Shown: positions 16,613 to 25,213, counted from the stretch's first letter. The stretch is DNA of 64,000 bases from Lachnospiraceae bacterium (GCA_017634455.1 JAGBNK010000009.1:22972-86971); one strand, 5' to 3'. Made by a program: numbers and translations. The notes: a model not told the origin generated them from the letters alone.

Positions 16613-17590
16613 TCATACTATCGGACAATCTAATTCCTTATTTATAAAAAATCGTTCTACTATTTCTTTATCGAGATTACTATTAATATTTTTCAACGTT
16701 GGCAAAGAATTTAAAAGCTCATTTGATACAACCTTAATTACTTTTAATCCATATTTAGAATCACCATAAATCATCTTCACTCTAATGGATTTAACCCAGG
16801 GTTTTATGCATAATCCTTCTTCACTCAAATCATTTTTATATAAATCCCCCACAACTACAATAGGGCGTATTATTCTCTTGTAAATATCATTAATATACTC
16901 CTCATTAATCTTATTAAAAACGGATTGTTCATTCTTATATTGTTGCCATTCTATAATTTTAGCCTCTTCTATAGCTCCGCATATCGCTTCCCTCAAATTG
17001 TTACTACAGCATATTCCTGATGTAATTAAATGTTTATTTTCAAACCCTAAAACCAAAACTGTGGAGTAATTCGATATCTGGTTTAATCTAAAAAACCTAA
17101 TCTCATCTGAAATAAACCCCGCATCTTTAATCAAAGTGTTAATCATTCTATCCCTGATTATAATTTCACTTCCACAAGCACCATACCAAAAACAAAACAA
17201 TTCATTCTTTTCAATCAATTCACACAATGCTTTTTCAATTATTTTTTCTGAATCATATCCCGCCGCAGTACCAGTAGTGTCTGAATGCCCTATACAATTA
17301 TTACCATATGCAAAATTCATTCTTTCTTCATATACAATTTTATTACTCAGAAAATCAAAACTACTCGTAATATTTCTTTCATCAATAAAGAGTCCCATAG
17401 CAAATCTTTCGAGATATTCACTATAACACTTTTTCAACGCCATTTTTTTATCATACGAAATGGCTGTTGCATTTCCAGGTGTAAAACCTATATTTGTTTT
17501 TACAGATGAAAAATTAATATAAGATTTATGTAAAGATCCAATATACACTTCTTCTGAAACACCAAAATCCTTTCGTTTAGCAAAAATCAT
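16613..17590 (-). CDS. YcaO-domain protein 1 (azoline-forming cyclodehydratase)
   Basis: 325 residues with the classical YcaO order: NIGFTPGNATAISYDKKMA then CYSEYLERFAMG, DTTGTAAGYDSEKIIEKALCELIEKNE with a following CFWYG, and SGICCSNNLREAICGAIEEAKIIEWQQ. The second motif has EK where ER is common. This is the more canonical of the two YcaO proteins and the likely ATP-dependent cyclodehydratase acting with the McbB-like partner. It starts two bases after the dehydrogenase stop, with GGAG before the ATG. Confidence 0.9.
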   Translation of the reverse strand: MIFAKRKDFGVSEEVYIGSLHKSYINFSSVKTNIGFTPGNATAISYDKKMALKKCYSEYLERFAMGLFIDERNITSSFDFLSNKIVYEERMNFAYGNNCIGHSDTTGTAAGYDSEKIIEKALCELIEKNELFCFWYGACGSEIIIRDRMINTLIKDAGFISDEIRFFRLNQISNYSTVLVLGFENKHLITSGICCSNNLREAICGAIEEAKIIEWQQYKNEQSVFNKINEEYINDIYKRIIRPIVVVGDLYKNDLSEEGLCIKPWVKSIRVKMIYGDSKYGLKVIKVVSNELLNSLPTLKNINSNLDKEIVERFFINKELDCPIV

Positions 17591-17591
17591 A

Positions 17592-18230
17592 TCATCTTAC
17601 TCCCACCCCAAATATATCTATCAATATAACCTTTCTGACATTCAATCCCAAATCGTGCGTAAAAGTTTTCCTAGGAATATTACATCGAAAAGGTGTCAGC
17701 AATAAACGCCCACTTATATCACCTATTATTTTTCCAATTTCTTCTATTCCATAAACAAAACCTCTCATTCCATCCAAAGCAATACACAAGTCAATATTAA
17801 GGAAAAATGAAACTATCAAATCATCCGTTTTTTCAATATTTTTAATAATTCTATCATCTAGAAGTATCAGTTTATCTTCCTCAAAATCAAAAGAATAAAC
17901 TCCAGGTATGTATTCACCTCTTTCCTTACCATTAACCAAAATAGGAAAACTAGTTTTTATATTTAGGTTTGAATATGCTCGCTTAAGATTCATAAATAAC
18001 AAATATATGTCTTTTTCTTTTTTATCTATATCATAAAACTTAATTCCAACATCGGAACAAACTGTTCTATTCAATCTTAAAAGAACTATTTTTTCGCCCT
18101 CATATAGATTAGTTTTTGTCACCAATCTATTATTTAGAATTTCAGACAACTTCAACGAGCGTTTCAAATCAGTATCATCTCCAAAATATTTTATATATTC
18201 ATTCCAGTAATAATCACTCATAGCAGTCAC
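17592..18230 (-). CDS. SagB/McbC-like FMN dehydrogenase, short and divergent
   Basis: 212 residues. The pattern GEYIPGVYSFDFEEDKLILL followed by RGFVYGIEEIGKIIGDISG and a final LGLNVRKVILIDIFGVG follows the SagB-type nitroreductase layout: a GVY-x-Y/F-D strand, then the R-G-Y/F...EAGH-like helix, then the terminal strand. Such enzymes oxidise thiazolines and oxazolines to aromatic thiazoles and oxazoles using FMN. It is shorter than typical SagB proteins and several usual residues are changed, so activity is not certain. The start is a GTG at 18230 or ATG at 18221; both overlap the upstream gene end. Confidence 0.65.
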   Translation of the reverse strand: MTAMSDYYWNEYIKYFGDDTDLKRSLKLSEILNNRLVTKTNLYEGEKIVLLRLNRTVCSDVGIKFYDIDKKEKDIYLLFMNLKRAYSNLNIKTSFPILVNGKERGEYIPGVYSFDFEEDKLILLDDRIIKNIEKTDDLIVSFFLNIDLCIALDGMRGFVYGIEEIGKIIGDISGRLLLTPFRCNIPRKTFTHDLGLNVRKVILIDIFGVGVR

Positions 18231-19041
18231 AGTACCCCCAATGATAACTAATATCCTTATTTACTTTCCCATTTTCTAAATCTAATTCAGCAATTTCAGA
18301 TATTTTCTTCTCTGGTATTTCACTCTTCAAATTTTCAGACAATACATGCCCTATATTTATATAATCACTTCCTTTCAATATCACTTCGTATATAAAATCA
18401 GATTTCCTTTGGTAAACAAAATCCATCAATGTTTGAAACGTAATAGAATATTCTCCAGCCTCACCTCGTAACTGACTTTCCAATTCATAATAAAAACATA
18501 ATGGACAAGGCGTATACCATTGTTTCTTATATATATTAGTAAAATATATTCTAGAATTATATGGAAAAATGACCTTTAAAAAAGCATTGTTCTTTTCAGC
18601 GTAATTTCGCAATCTCTCAAGCTTTTCAACAGCAAATTCTTTTATAAACGATAATAATAAATCATTCTCTCCAAAAGCAAACTCATCTAAATCTATTTCA
18701 TTAATTATATGAATAGAATATTCATCTGAAAAATAAGACTCAATCATGCTCGTAAAAATACTATCCTCACTAACAACTACCAATCTTTCAATATTCATTT
18801 GCTTTTTTTCATCTTTTTTTAAAATATTATTATCGCAAAGGAAATTTAATATATCTTCATACTCATTTCCAAATATAGATTTCAAATCATCTTCATCATA
18901 TCTTAAAATTCTATTTTTTTCTGTTTGAATCAAAAACTCCACAATCTTTTTATTAGTTATTATTGTTGCAGTTGTTTGAGTTTGAAAAAAATATGAATCA
19001 TCATCAATCTTTTGCCACAAAAATGAATTTACTATAATCAC
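18214..19041 (-). CDS. McbB-like E1/partner protein (precursor-binding, zinc tetracysteine)
   Basis: 275 residues. The N-terminal part up to about residue 90 is a small helix-strand domain (KKIVEFLIQTEKN, EDILNFLCDNNILKK) that may be the RiPP recognition element that grips the leader peptide. The C-terminal half has CPLC in YTPCPLCFYYELES and a terminal YCDCYE, together able to form the zinc site of McbB-type E1-like proteins. In other azole clusters this protein delivers the precursor to the YcaO enzyme. It begins with a GTG seven bases after AAAGGAGAG. Confidence 0.75.
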   Translation of the reverse strand: MIIVNSFLWQKIDDDSYFFQTQTTATIITNKKIVEFLIQTEKNRILRYDEDDLKSIFGNEYEDILNFLCDNNILKKDEKKQMNIERLVVVSEDSIFTSMIESYFSDEYSIHIINEIDLDEFAFGENDLLLSFIKEFAVEKLERLRNYAEKNNAFLKVIFPYNSRIYFTNIYKKQWYTPCPLCFYYELESQLRGEAGEYSITFQTLMDFVYQRKSDFIYEVILKGSDYINIGHVLSENLKSEIPEKKISEIAELDLENGKVNKDISYHWGYCDCYE

Positions 19042-19066
19042 TTTTATCTCTCCTTTATAAAGATAT

Positions 19067-19089
19067 GGATGCGAGTATTACTCGCATCC
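19067..19089 (-). promoter_or_regulatory. Hairpin between precursor gene and enzyme genes
   Basis: Perfect 10-bp stem GGATGCGAGT/ACTCGCATCC with a 3-base loop, placed 14 bases after the precursor stop and about 25 bases before the McbB-like gene. There is only a weak T tract after it. Similar hairpins in bacteriocin operons, such as between sagA and sagB, act as leaky terminators or mRNA-end stabilisers so that precursor is made in excess of enzymes. Confidence 0.75.
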
Positions 19090-19102
19090 TTAATCTTCAA
19101 AT

Positions 19103-19303
19103 TTACTCAACTACATCCGCTGAGCCACCACAACAACAGCAGCAACAGCAATAACAACAGCAGCATCCACCACCACCTGAACTCGATGTAGGATGTACAT
19201 TTGTTGAAACCCCAAAACCATAGCTAGTATCAGTTTCAATTCTTTTGAAACTATCATCAATAATTGTGGGATTTTTCATACTATTAATACGATGTTCTTC
19301 CAA
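19103..19303 (-). CDS. RiPP (azole-type) precursor peptide with poly-cysteine core
   Basis: 66 residues. The leader (about residues 1-46) is polar and ends TSSSGGGG; the core is CCCCYCCCCCCCGG followed by SADVVE. That gives 11 cysteines interrupted by one tyrosine, a pattern like but denser than streptolysin S-type precursors (leader-GG-CCCCC). The start is a TTG at 19303 with an ideal GGAGG seven bases upstream; an ATG at 19279 is a second choice. A TATAAT-like -10 is at 19349-19354, without a clear -35. It lies directly upstream of McbB-like, SagB-like and YcaO genes, which strongly supports a thiazole-bearing product. Leader cleavage site and bioactivity are unknown. Confidence 0.9.
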   Translation of the reverse strand: MEEHRINSMKNPTIIDDSFKRIETDTSYGFGVSTNVHPTSSSGGGGCCCCYCCCCCCCGGSADVVE

Positions 19304-19457
19304 ATCATTTCCTCCCTTCCTTAAAATTTTGTTGCAACATTATTTTTTATTATATTCATTTTCTTTTTATCAATCTCGCATTTAATTTCAAAAGGTCAAT
19401 TTATACATCTGAAAAGTATTATTTCTACATCAAAATGCATCTAAGAATATTAATAAT

Positions 19458-19486
19458 AAAAAAAGAGGCTTAAAATCTTAAGCCTC
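19458..19486 (-). terminator. Terminator after the J-domain gene
   Basis: Minus-strand stem GAGGCTTAA/TTAAGCCTC around a short GATT-like loop, followed by seven T. The stop codon of the J-domain gene (19470) lies inside the hairpin, so the last codons and the terminator overlap. It insulates the RiPP island from the genes to its right. Confidence 0.9.
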
Positions 19487-20111
19487 CACAACAACATAAA
19501 TTGCAAAATAAATTTAACAAAATCATACTGATACACCACTGGTTTACACCTGCATATGGTCTCTCATAGGCCATGCCTCTGGTCTCATACCACATATTAC
19601 CCATTTCCAGATGCTGCTGAAATTGTCTATATCTGAAATTACCTGGCTGAATTGCCACAGCCTGGTTGATATATTCCTTGGCATGAACTAAATCTCCAAT
19701 GCCCTCTGAAGCTATAGCCATGTAATAATACCACTCAGCTCCTCTGTCTCTTACATCTATAGAATTCAGCACATTGATAGCTTCTCTGAAATGTCTACTG
19801 TTAATATAATTAGCAGCCGCTCTCATCTCATTGGACTCGTTGGCAAATCCACCATAGCCTCCACCAGAGTTACCATAGCTGCCATAACTGCTGCTACTAC
19901 CATATCCAAAGCTAGCTCCCTGCTGTCTCTCCTTCATAATAGCATCATAGGCCTGTTGCACTTCCTTGAATCGCTCCTCAGCCTGGGCCTTATTAGGATT
20001 ATTGATATTGGCATCAGGATGATATTTTCTACTGAGGTTTCTATAAGCTTTCTTTATCTCATCCTCAGAAGCATGCCTATCCACTCCCAATACTATATAT
20101 GGATCATTCAC
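19470..20111 (-). CDS. J-domain (DnaJ-like) protein with Cys-rich tail
   Basis: 213 residues. An N-terminal J domain ([24 protein letters not shown], split here by HPD in YHPDANINN) is followed by a Gly/Ser/Tyr-rich linker ([16 protein letters not shown]), a TPR-like helical region, and a hydrophobic Cys-rich end FCNLCCCGG. It probably stimulates DnaK ATPase on an unknown client. It overlaps the DUF5685 gene by eight bases. The CCCGG end resembles the RiPP core only superficially; it is not next to a leader. Confidence 0.85.
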   Translation of the reverse strand: MNDPYIVLGVDRHASEDEIKKAYRNLSRKYHPDANINNPNKAQAEERFKEVQQAYDAIMKERQQGASFGYGSSSSYGSYGNSGGGYGGFANESNEMRAAANYINSRHFREAINVLNSIDVRDRGAEWYYYMAIASEGIGDLVHAKEYINQAVAIQPGNFRYRQFQQHLEMGNMWYETRGMAYERPYAGVNQWCISMILLNLFCNLCCCGGLRF

Positions 20112-20955
20112 TTCTAGTACTCCTTGTTTTCTTTTCTTTTAAATGTAAATATTCATATCTGGTCCAAACTCCAGAATATAATATATTTCTCAATATCTCA
20201 GCATGCAACAAAATAGGCATTCTCTCAAATGACTTGGCACACTCAGACATGAGACTCGTGAGATTACTCTTTATACAGGTTTCAAAGTTTCTGCAGTCCT
20301 CATCTACCATATTAAGAAGTGGATTATATCCACCATTCTTGTCGTCTTTGGACATGTCCTCATAGGCATCCATAATATAGATGAATTTGCCCATATAAAA
20401 TCCCATGGTCTCCAAATCCTTGGCCCATACATCCTGCTTCCAGTTAAATATAACTGACAGCACTTCACCTGTATATCCGGCTACCAGATCCAAATTTGTC
20501 TCATGAGCCTTCTCGGCCTCTGACAACTTGGCGATGTATTCTTCTATAGCCTTGGTCTGTCTAGGATATTTCACGCATATGCGATTGTAATCCTTCTGCA
20601 AAGCTTTGGCCATGGCCCCTTTGATTTTGCTGCCATCATCATTGAAATCATCCATAAGGCTGTGATAACTCAAAGCCACATCCATAGCTGCAGCATATTC
20701 TGTAGCCTCATTGATATATGCCAGTTTCTTCTTGGTAGGATGAATAGGACACAGAAATTTCTCTTCCCTATTCTCCAACTCGTACAGACCTGTCAGCAAT
20801 ATAGTCAGAAAAGTCATATCATAATTGAGAAGCATCTGGCCCTTCACACCTGCCTCCACCTTCAACTGACGGCACAACCCACAATAGAAGGCCTGATATG
20901 TCTTGTCATCTGTCTCATTTAATTCTTTTCTATTGGCATTAATATATCCAAACAT
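20104..20955 (-). CDS. DUF5685 family protein
   Basis: 283 residues beginning [21 protein letters not shown] and the conserved [10 protein letters not shown] motif, which marks the DUF5685 family. The rest is helical, with several cysteine/histidine pairs ([17 protein letters not shown]) that could bind metal. Function is not known. The genes around it (J protein, zinc ribbon) form a short run with coupled stops and starts. Confidence 0.8.
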   Translation of the reverse strand: MFGYINANRKELNETDDKTYQAFYCGLCRQLKVEAGVKGQMLLNYDMTFLTILLTGLYELENREEKFLCPIHPTKKKLAYINEATEYAAAMDVALSYHSLMDDFNDDGSKIKGAMAKALQKDYNRICVKYPRQTKAIEEYIAKLSEAEKAHETNLDLVAGYTGEVLSVIFNWKQDVWAKDLETMGFYMGKFIYIMDAYEDMSKDDKNGGYNPLLNMVDEDCRNFETCIKSNLTSLMSECAKSFERMPILLHAEILRNILYSGVWTRYEYLHLKEKKTRSTRSE

Positions 20956-20983
20956 CTATCGTTCTATACCCTCTAACCTGTAA

Positions 20984-21385
20984 TTAGCTTCTCTTGATAA
21001 ATTCAGTCCTGCACTTCGGACAGGTTATTGCAATCTTACCTCTGCCCCTAGGTACTCTAACCTTTTGTTTGCACTCAGGACATGTGAAATATTTATATAC
21101 CTTACGCTGGTTAAATCTGGCAATCATAATCTTGATTTTGCTTCGGATTCCAGCAGTGGCACTCATGTATTGCTGATTCTCATAATATCTCTTGGAAATA
21201 TTTCTAGACATAATCCTGAAATATGAATAAATCAGGCACCCCATTGCTATCAAATATACTATTCCATTGTTGGTAAATAATGTGATAACCAAAAAGAACA
21301 TGGATAATCCCAAAAAGAATTTCGATAAATTATCTACTCCGTTTCTTCCAATTAGTAATCTTGATAATCTGTCTCTAAATGTCAT
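20984..21385 (-). CDS. Small membrane protein with C-terminal zinc ribbon
   Basis: 133 residues. Two membrane helices lie near residues 26-60 (FFLGLSMFFLVITLF and GIVYLIAMGCLIYSYF), then a basic linker and a C-terminal ribbon of four cysteines (FTCPECKQKVRVPRGRGKIA, then CPKC). I do not recognise a named family. It precedes the DUF5685 and J-domain genes and may be part of the same membrane-linked chaperone unit. Confidence 0.75.
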   Translation of the reverse strand: MTFRDRLSRLLIGRNGVDNLSKFFLGLSMFFLVITLFTNNGIVYLIAMGCLIYSYFRIMSRNISKRYYENQQYMSATAGIRSKIKIMIARFNQRKVYKYFTCPECKQKVRVPRGRGKIAITCPKCRTEFIKRS

Positions 21386-21534
21386 ATAATCATCTCCACT
21401 TCAAGCACTTTTTCCTGATAGTGTTAACTCTATCATTTTAAAATCATAAGTCAATAAGGTAAGAAATGATTTAATAAAGATTTAAGAATCTATTTATATT
21501 TCCCTCTACAATCATAAACAAAAACATAAAAAAA

Positions 21535-21878
21535 GAAGCAAGACGATGAGCCGGGTTATGTCATTGAGTAATCATCTATCTAGGACGACTGTTGCCAATC
21601 GCCTCAAGCGACCAACCTGAAGCTGGCGGGCCACGTAAGCTTCGTTTCGGTCTTGCTTCGGATGGGGTTTACACAGCCTTCCCTGTTACCAGAGAAGCGG
21701 TGGTCTCTTACACCGCCATTCCACCCTTACCATGGCAAGCCATGGCGGTTTCTTTTCTATTGCACTTTCCTTGGGGTCACCCCCACCGGACGTTATCCAG
21801 CATCCTGCCCTGTGAAGCCCGGACTTTCCTCTCCTGCGGCCTTGCGGCACTTGCAGCAGCGATTACCTGTCTTACTTC
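21535..21878 (-). ncRNA. rnpB: RNase P RNA
   Basis: On the minus strand the ends form a perfect 10-bp P1 stem (GAAGTAAGAC with GTCTTGCTTC, one G-T pair). Near the 5' end is the universal core GAGGAAAGTCCGGGC, followed by CAGGGCAGGATGCTGG and GGTGGGGGTGACCCC; near the 3' end is ACATAACCCGGCTCAT. This is the catalytic RNA that matures tRNA 5' ends. The length of 344 nt is usual. A T-rich run follows the 3' end. Confidence 0.96.
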
Positions 21879-21925
21879 TGTTTTTATTAAATTTTCAAAT
21901 CTGGCTCTATGAGCTCAGCTGCGTT

Positions 21926-21954
21926 ATTCTAACACAGTTATATTTTTTATACAA
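21926..21954 (-). promoter_or_regulatory. Promoter of rnpB
   Basis: Minus-strand TTGTAT (21949-21954), a 17-base spacer and TAGAAT (21926-21931), about 50 bases upstream of the mature 5' end. It would leave a short 5' leader to be processed. Confidence 0.6.
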
Positions 21955-22065
21955 GCCCACTGCCAACTGCCCCAGTATAATACAAGCCAGCTTCAGTCTC
22001 TCATAAAAATGGATTTCACATCTACAATCCAATATGATTTTGCTAATGGACTTCAGCCTATCACT

Positions 22066-23724
22066 CTATACATTGAAGCAGCTTCCGCCTATGAATTCTC
22101 GAATCAGCGAATTATTGCATATATCATCTGTCGGTACATTGAGGAAGTAATCAAGCATCTTCAACAGACGCTTAGCCTCAATATATTCCGGGCAATCCTT
22201 TGGTATTGCAAAAAGCTGTGGCTGAGCATAAGTCTTGAGAGCTGCCATCTCATAAATCAAAGCTGAGTTGAACATCTCATCTGCTTCCTCCTGGAATGGG
22301 AAGATATATTTCTCCTCCCCTCGTCTAACTGAATCCCACATGGCAATTGTCTCTCTGGCTGAAGTAGCTCTTGTTCTGGAATCACGTACAATTCTACGAA
22401 TCAATCTACCGTCTGATGTTGGCAATGGATTATGTTCATCAATTGACAACTGAGTCAAAGCACTTATGTATATCTTGAATTTATTCTCCTTTGGAAGAGA
22501 ATGTGACATGCGCTCATTTAAGCCATGAATCCCCTCAATTACCAGAATATCATTGTCTCCTAACTGCATCCAATGATCTCTGTACTCTCTCATGCCTGTC
22601 TTGAAGTTGAAGCTAGGTAACAGCACTCTCTCGCCCTTTAGAAGTTTCACCATATCCTCATTAAACTGAGCAATATCCAATCCATCTATGGTCTCGAAAT
22701 CCTTCTGACCAAATTCATCAAGTGGCACCTGATCTCTATTGAGATAATAATCATCCAATGGAACGGGATGAGGATTTACACCCAATGCATTGAGCTGAGC
22801 CGACAGTCTATGTGAAAATGTAGTCTTGCCGGAAGAAGATGGTCCAGCAATCATTACAAACTTCTTGTTTGGATCAGCTGCAATCTTCTCTGCCAAAGCA
22901 CCGATTCTACGCTCCATAAATGCTTCCTGGCTGAGAATAATATCTCTGGTCTTACCTGCACAGATAGCATCATTTAACGCTCCAACAGTAGGAATATCCA
23001 TGCTCTGACTCCACTCATCAGAAGTCTTCAACACATTGAATAATTTCACAGCAGGATTAAATTCTGCAACCTGTGTGCTGTCCTTGTCAGCCAGCTGTAA
23101 TATAAATCCATCCTCAAATTTGTATAGCTTAAATACTCCAAGCATACCTGTTGAAGGAGCCATATATCCGAAGTAATAATCCTCGTATCCATCCAGATTA
23201 TATATATTGATATTGGAACTTGTACGATATTTCAGAAGTCTGCTCTTGTCCTCAAGACCTCTTACTGCAAAAGATTTCACTGCAGCATCAGTCTTCATGG
23301 TAAGCTTGTTAATGCTTAAATCCTTGTCAATGAGTTCCCTCATTTTGTCATCAAGCTTCTGAAGAAATGATTCTGGAATGTCCTCCATACCATCAATCTT
23401 ACAGAAATAACCTGGTCCAAGAGAATACTTGACCAAAATATCCATAGACTCCTCTGGATACAATTCCTTGAGAGCATGCTGCATAAGCAATACCACGCTT
23501 CTTCTGTAAGCACGCTTTCCATTCTTACTAGCTACTGTCACAAAATCAATGAAGCCATCCTCAGTAACAGGATTATTTAACTCACGAAGCTTGTGATTAT
23601 AAACTGCCAGAATAATCTGATCCTTGTAATTCTTCTGATAATCCTTGGCAATATCTGTAATTTCTGTACCTAACGGAACTGAAATATCCTGACCGTCTAC
23701 TTTAATATTTGCATTTTCAGCCAT
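22066..23724 (-). CDS. TGS-domain uridine kinase-like protein
   Basis: About 552 residues. The N-terminus is a TGS/ThrRS-like domain (IKVDGQDISVPLGTEITDIAKDY) and the C-terminus a phosphoribulokinase/uridine kinase P-loop domain (IAGPSSSGKTTFSHRLSAQL, then PLDDYYLNRD). Such nucleoside-kinase-like proteins are common in Firmicutes; substrate is unproved. I chose the ATG at 23724 (MAENANIK), with AGGGGGAG seven bases before, rather than an ATG ten codons upstream in the nif3 overlap. Confidence 0.85.
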   Translation of the reverse strand: MAENANIKVDGQDISVPLGTEITDIAKDYQKNYKDQIILAVYNHKLRELNNPVTEDGFIDFVTVASKNGKRAYRRSVVLLMQHALKELYPEESMDILVKYSLGPGYFCKIDGMEDIPESFLQKLDDKMRELIDKDLSINKLTMKTDAAVKSFAVRGLEDKSRLLKYRTSSNINIYNLDGYEDYYFGYMAPSTGMLGVFKLYKFEDGFILQLADKDSTQVAEFNPAVKLFNVLKTSDEWSQSMDIPTVGALNDAICAGKTRDIILSQEAFMERRIGALAEKIAADPNKKFVMIAGPSSSGKTTFSHRLSAQLNALGVNPHPVPLDDYYLNRDQVPLDEFGQKDFETIDGLDIAQFNEDMVKLLKGERVLLPSFNFKTGMREYRDHWMQLGDNDILVIEGIHGLNERMSHSLPKENKFKIYISALTQLSIDEHNPLPTSDGRLIRRIVRDSRTRATSARETIAMWDSVRRGEEKYIFPFQEEADEMFNSALIYEMAALKTYAQPQLFAIPKDCPEYIEAKRLLKMLDYFLNVPTDDICNNSLIREFIGGSCFNV

Positions 23725-23741
23725 AACCTGTCTCCCCCTTT

Positions 23742-24527
23742 TTAGTCTAGCCAAAATGGTTCTTTAAAACCTTCTGCCTCCACCTGCAATTCAGGCAAAT
23801 CGGTATCTATTAATTCCATTATATATTTAATGAAAATATGTTCAAGACCGTAATGTCCTGCATCTATAATAACCAGATTTCTGGCCACAGCATCTATTCC
23901 GCTATGATGATCTATATCTCCCGTAACATATACATCAGCACCTGCATCAAGAGCTAAATCTATCTCGCTCTTACCAGAACCGGGGCAACAAGCCACCTTT
24001 TGAATCTGCACATCGCCTGAGCCAAATATCTTCACATGTGATAAGCCGAAGTTCTCTCGAATGGAGTCAGCAAACTTTCTGACTGTAGTAGATGATACAT
24101 TTCCCACAAAGCCAATTCCTCTGGCAACATTTTCCTGACAATCAGTTATCTCTAATGGAGATTCCACAGACACTCCCATCTTCTCTGCTACAATTGAACC
24201 CATTTTAGCTACATCGAAATTAGTATGCATAGCATAGTAAGCTATACCATTTTGGATAAGCTTCATAATTCTGGCACCAATGAAGTTATCTGCCACCACA
24301 GAACTCACTGAAGAAAATATCATAGGATGATGACTCACAATCATATCTGCATCTGCAGCTATGGCATGATCAATAACCTCATCCGTCACATCAAGTGCCA
24401 CATAAATCTTGTGTACTTCTGCCGATCTATCACCTACCAGCAATCCCACATTGTCCCAGTCCATGGCCAATGCTGCTGGAATATCTTGTTCGAAATAATC
24501 AATTATATCCTGTACTTTCATATTCAC
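23742..24527 (-). CDS. Nif3-like dinuclear metal-centre protein
   Basis: About 261 residues of the Nif3/YqfO (GTP cyclohydrolase 1 type 2-like) family. Metal ligands appear as VSHHPMIF near residue 65 and HTNFD near residue 100, with further H/D residues towards the end (IDAGHYGLE). Family members form toroidal hexamers; the reaction is not settled. It follows trmK directly, a very common pair. The start may be the GTG at 24527, which overlaps the trmK stop, or ATG 24521. Confidence 0.92.
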   Translation of the reverse strand: MNMKVQDIIDYFEQDIPAALAMDWDNVGLLVGDRSAEVHKIYVALDVTDEVIDHAIAADADMIVSHHPMIFSSVSSVVADNFIGARIMKLIQNGIAYYAMHTNFDVAKMGSIVAEKMGVSVESPLEITDCQENVARGIGFVGNVSSTTVRKFADSIRENFGLSHVKIFGSGDVQIQKVACCPGSGKSEIDLALDAGADVYVTGDIDHHSGIDAVARNLVIIDAGHYGLEHIFIKYIMELIDTDLPELQVEAEGFKEPFWLD

Positions 24528-25213
24528 CCCGCATACTTACCATTTCTCACTTCATCAATAAGAGCCAGTTCCGCTTTAACCTCCTGAACTCTGTCAGAAT
24601 TTTGTGAGTCATGGAGTTTCTCCAACACATTTTCCAATTTATGCTTCTCATTTTCCAGATAGTTTGCAAACACAGGAGACATATCTCTTACCAGTATAGG
24701 TCCGTAACGATACTCGGCCAACTCCAGTGAAGCCTCACCTCTCACAGCTCTCATCATAGGATAATATTTACCATCCTCGAACACTATATCCTCCGCTGTG
24801 ATAACATAACCGTCTGCATACAAATCCCTACGAAAATCCTCCAGATTAGACTGAGGCTGTAGAACTAATTCATCAGCTGCATTTACAACATCAACACTCT
24901 GACGCAAGATTCTAGTCATAAGAGGGCCACCCATGCCTGCAATGAGAACCACATCCACCTCACCAGGTGCGAATTTCTGCAGCCCATCTGACAATCTTGT
25001 CTCGATTCTATCTGACATACCCATTCTGGCAATATTTTCTGCTGCCCGCTTAATGGGTCCTTCATTTACATCGGCTGCAATGGCATGTCTTACCACACCT
25101 CTATCCACCATGGTTATAGACATATATCCATGATCGCAACCAATATCACCTAATGTATTATGAGGCGTTATCAATCTTGATAACGCCTCCATTCTATTTG
25201 ACAATAAATTCAT
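24524..25213 (-). CDS. trmK: tRNA (adenine22-N1)-methyltransferase TrmK
   Basis: 229 residues with the SAM-binding motif DIGCDHGYMSI, the AADVNEGP loop and VLIAGMGG. TrmK methylates A22 in tRNA in Gram-positive bacteria. It sits one base after rpoD and before nif3, the usual Firmicute order. Confidence 0.95.
   Translation of the reverse strand: MNLLSNRMEALSRLITPHNTLGDIGCDHGYMSITMVDRGVVRHAIAADVNEGPIKRAAENIARMGMSDRIETRLSDGLQKFAPGEVDVVLIAGMGGPLMTRILRQSVDVVNAADELVLQPQSNLEDFRRDLYADGYVITAEDIVFEDGKYYPMMRAVRGEASLELAEYRYGPILVRDMSPVFANYLENEKHKLENVLEKLHDSQNSDRVQEVKAELALIDEVRNGKYAG

Noticed and set aside
19470..20111. J-protein Cys-rich end as a second RiPP precursor
   Set aside because: It is at the C-terminus of a J-domain protein with no leader-like sequence, and lies behind a terminator outside the island.
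21592..22006. Two plus-strand open frames with Pro/Leu-rich proteins
   Set aside because: They run through the RNase P RNA on the opposite strand; the structure and conserved core are clear, so these frames are chance.
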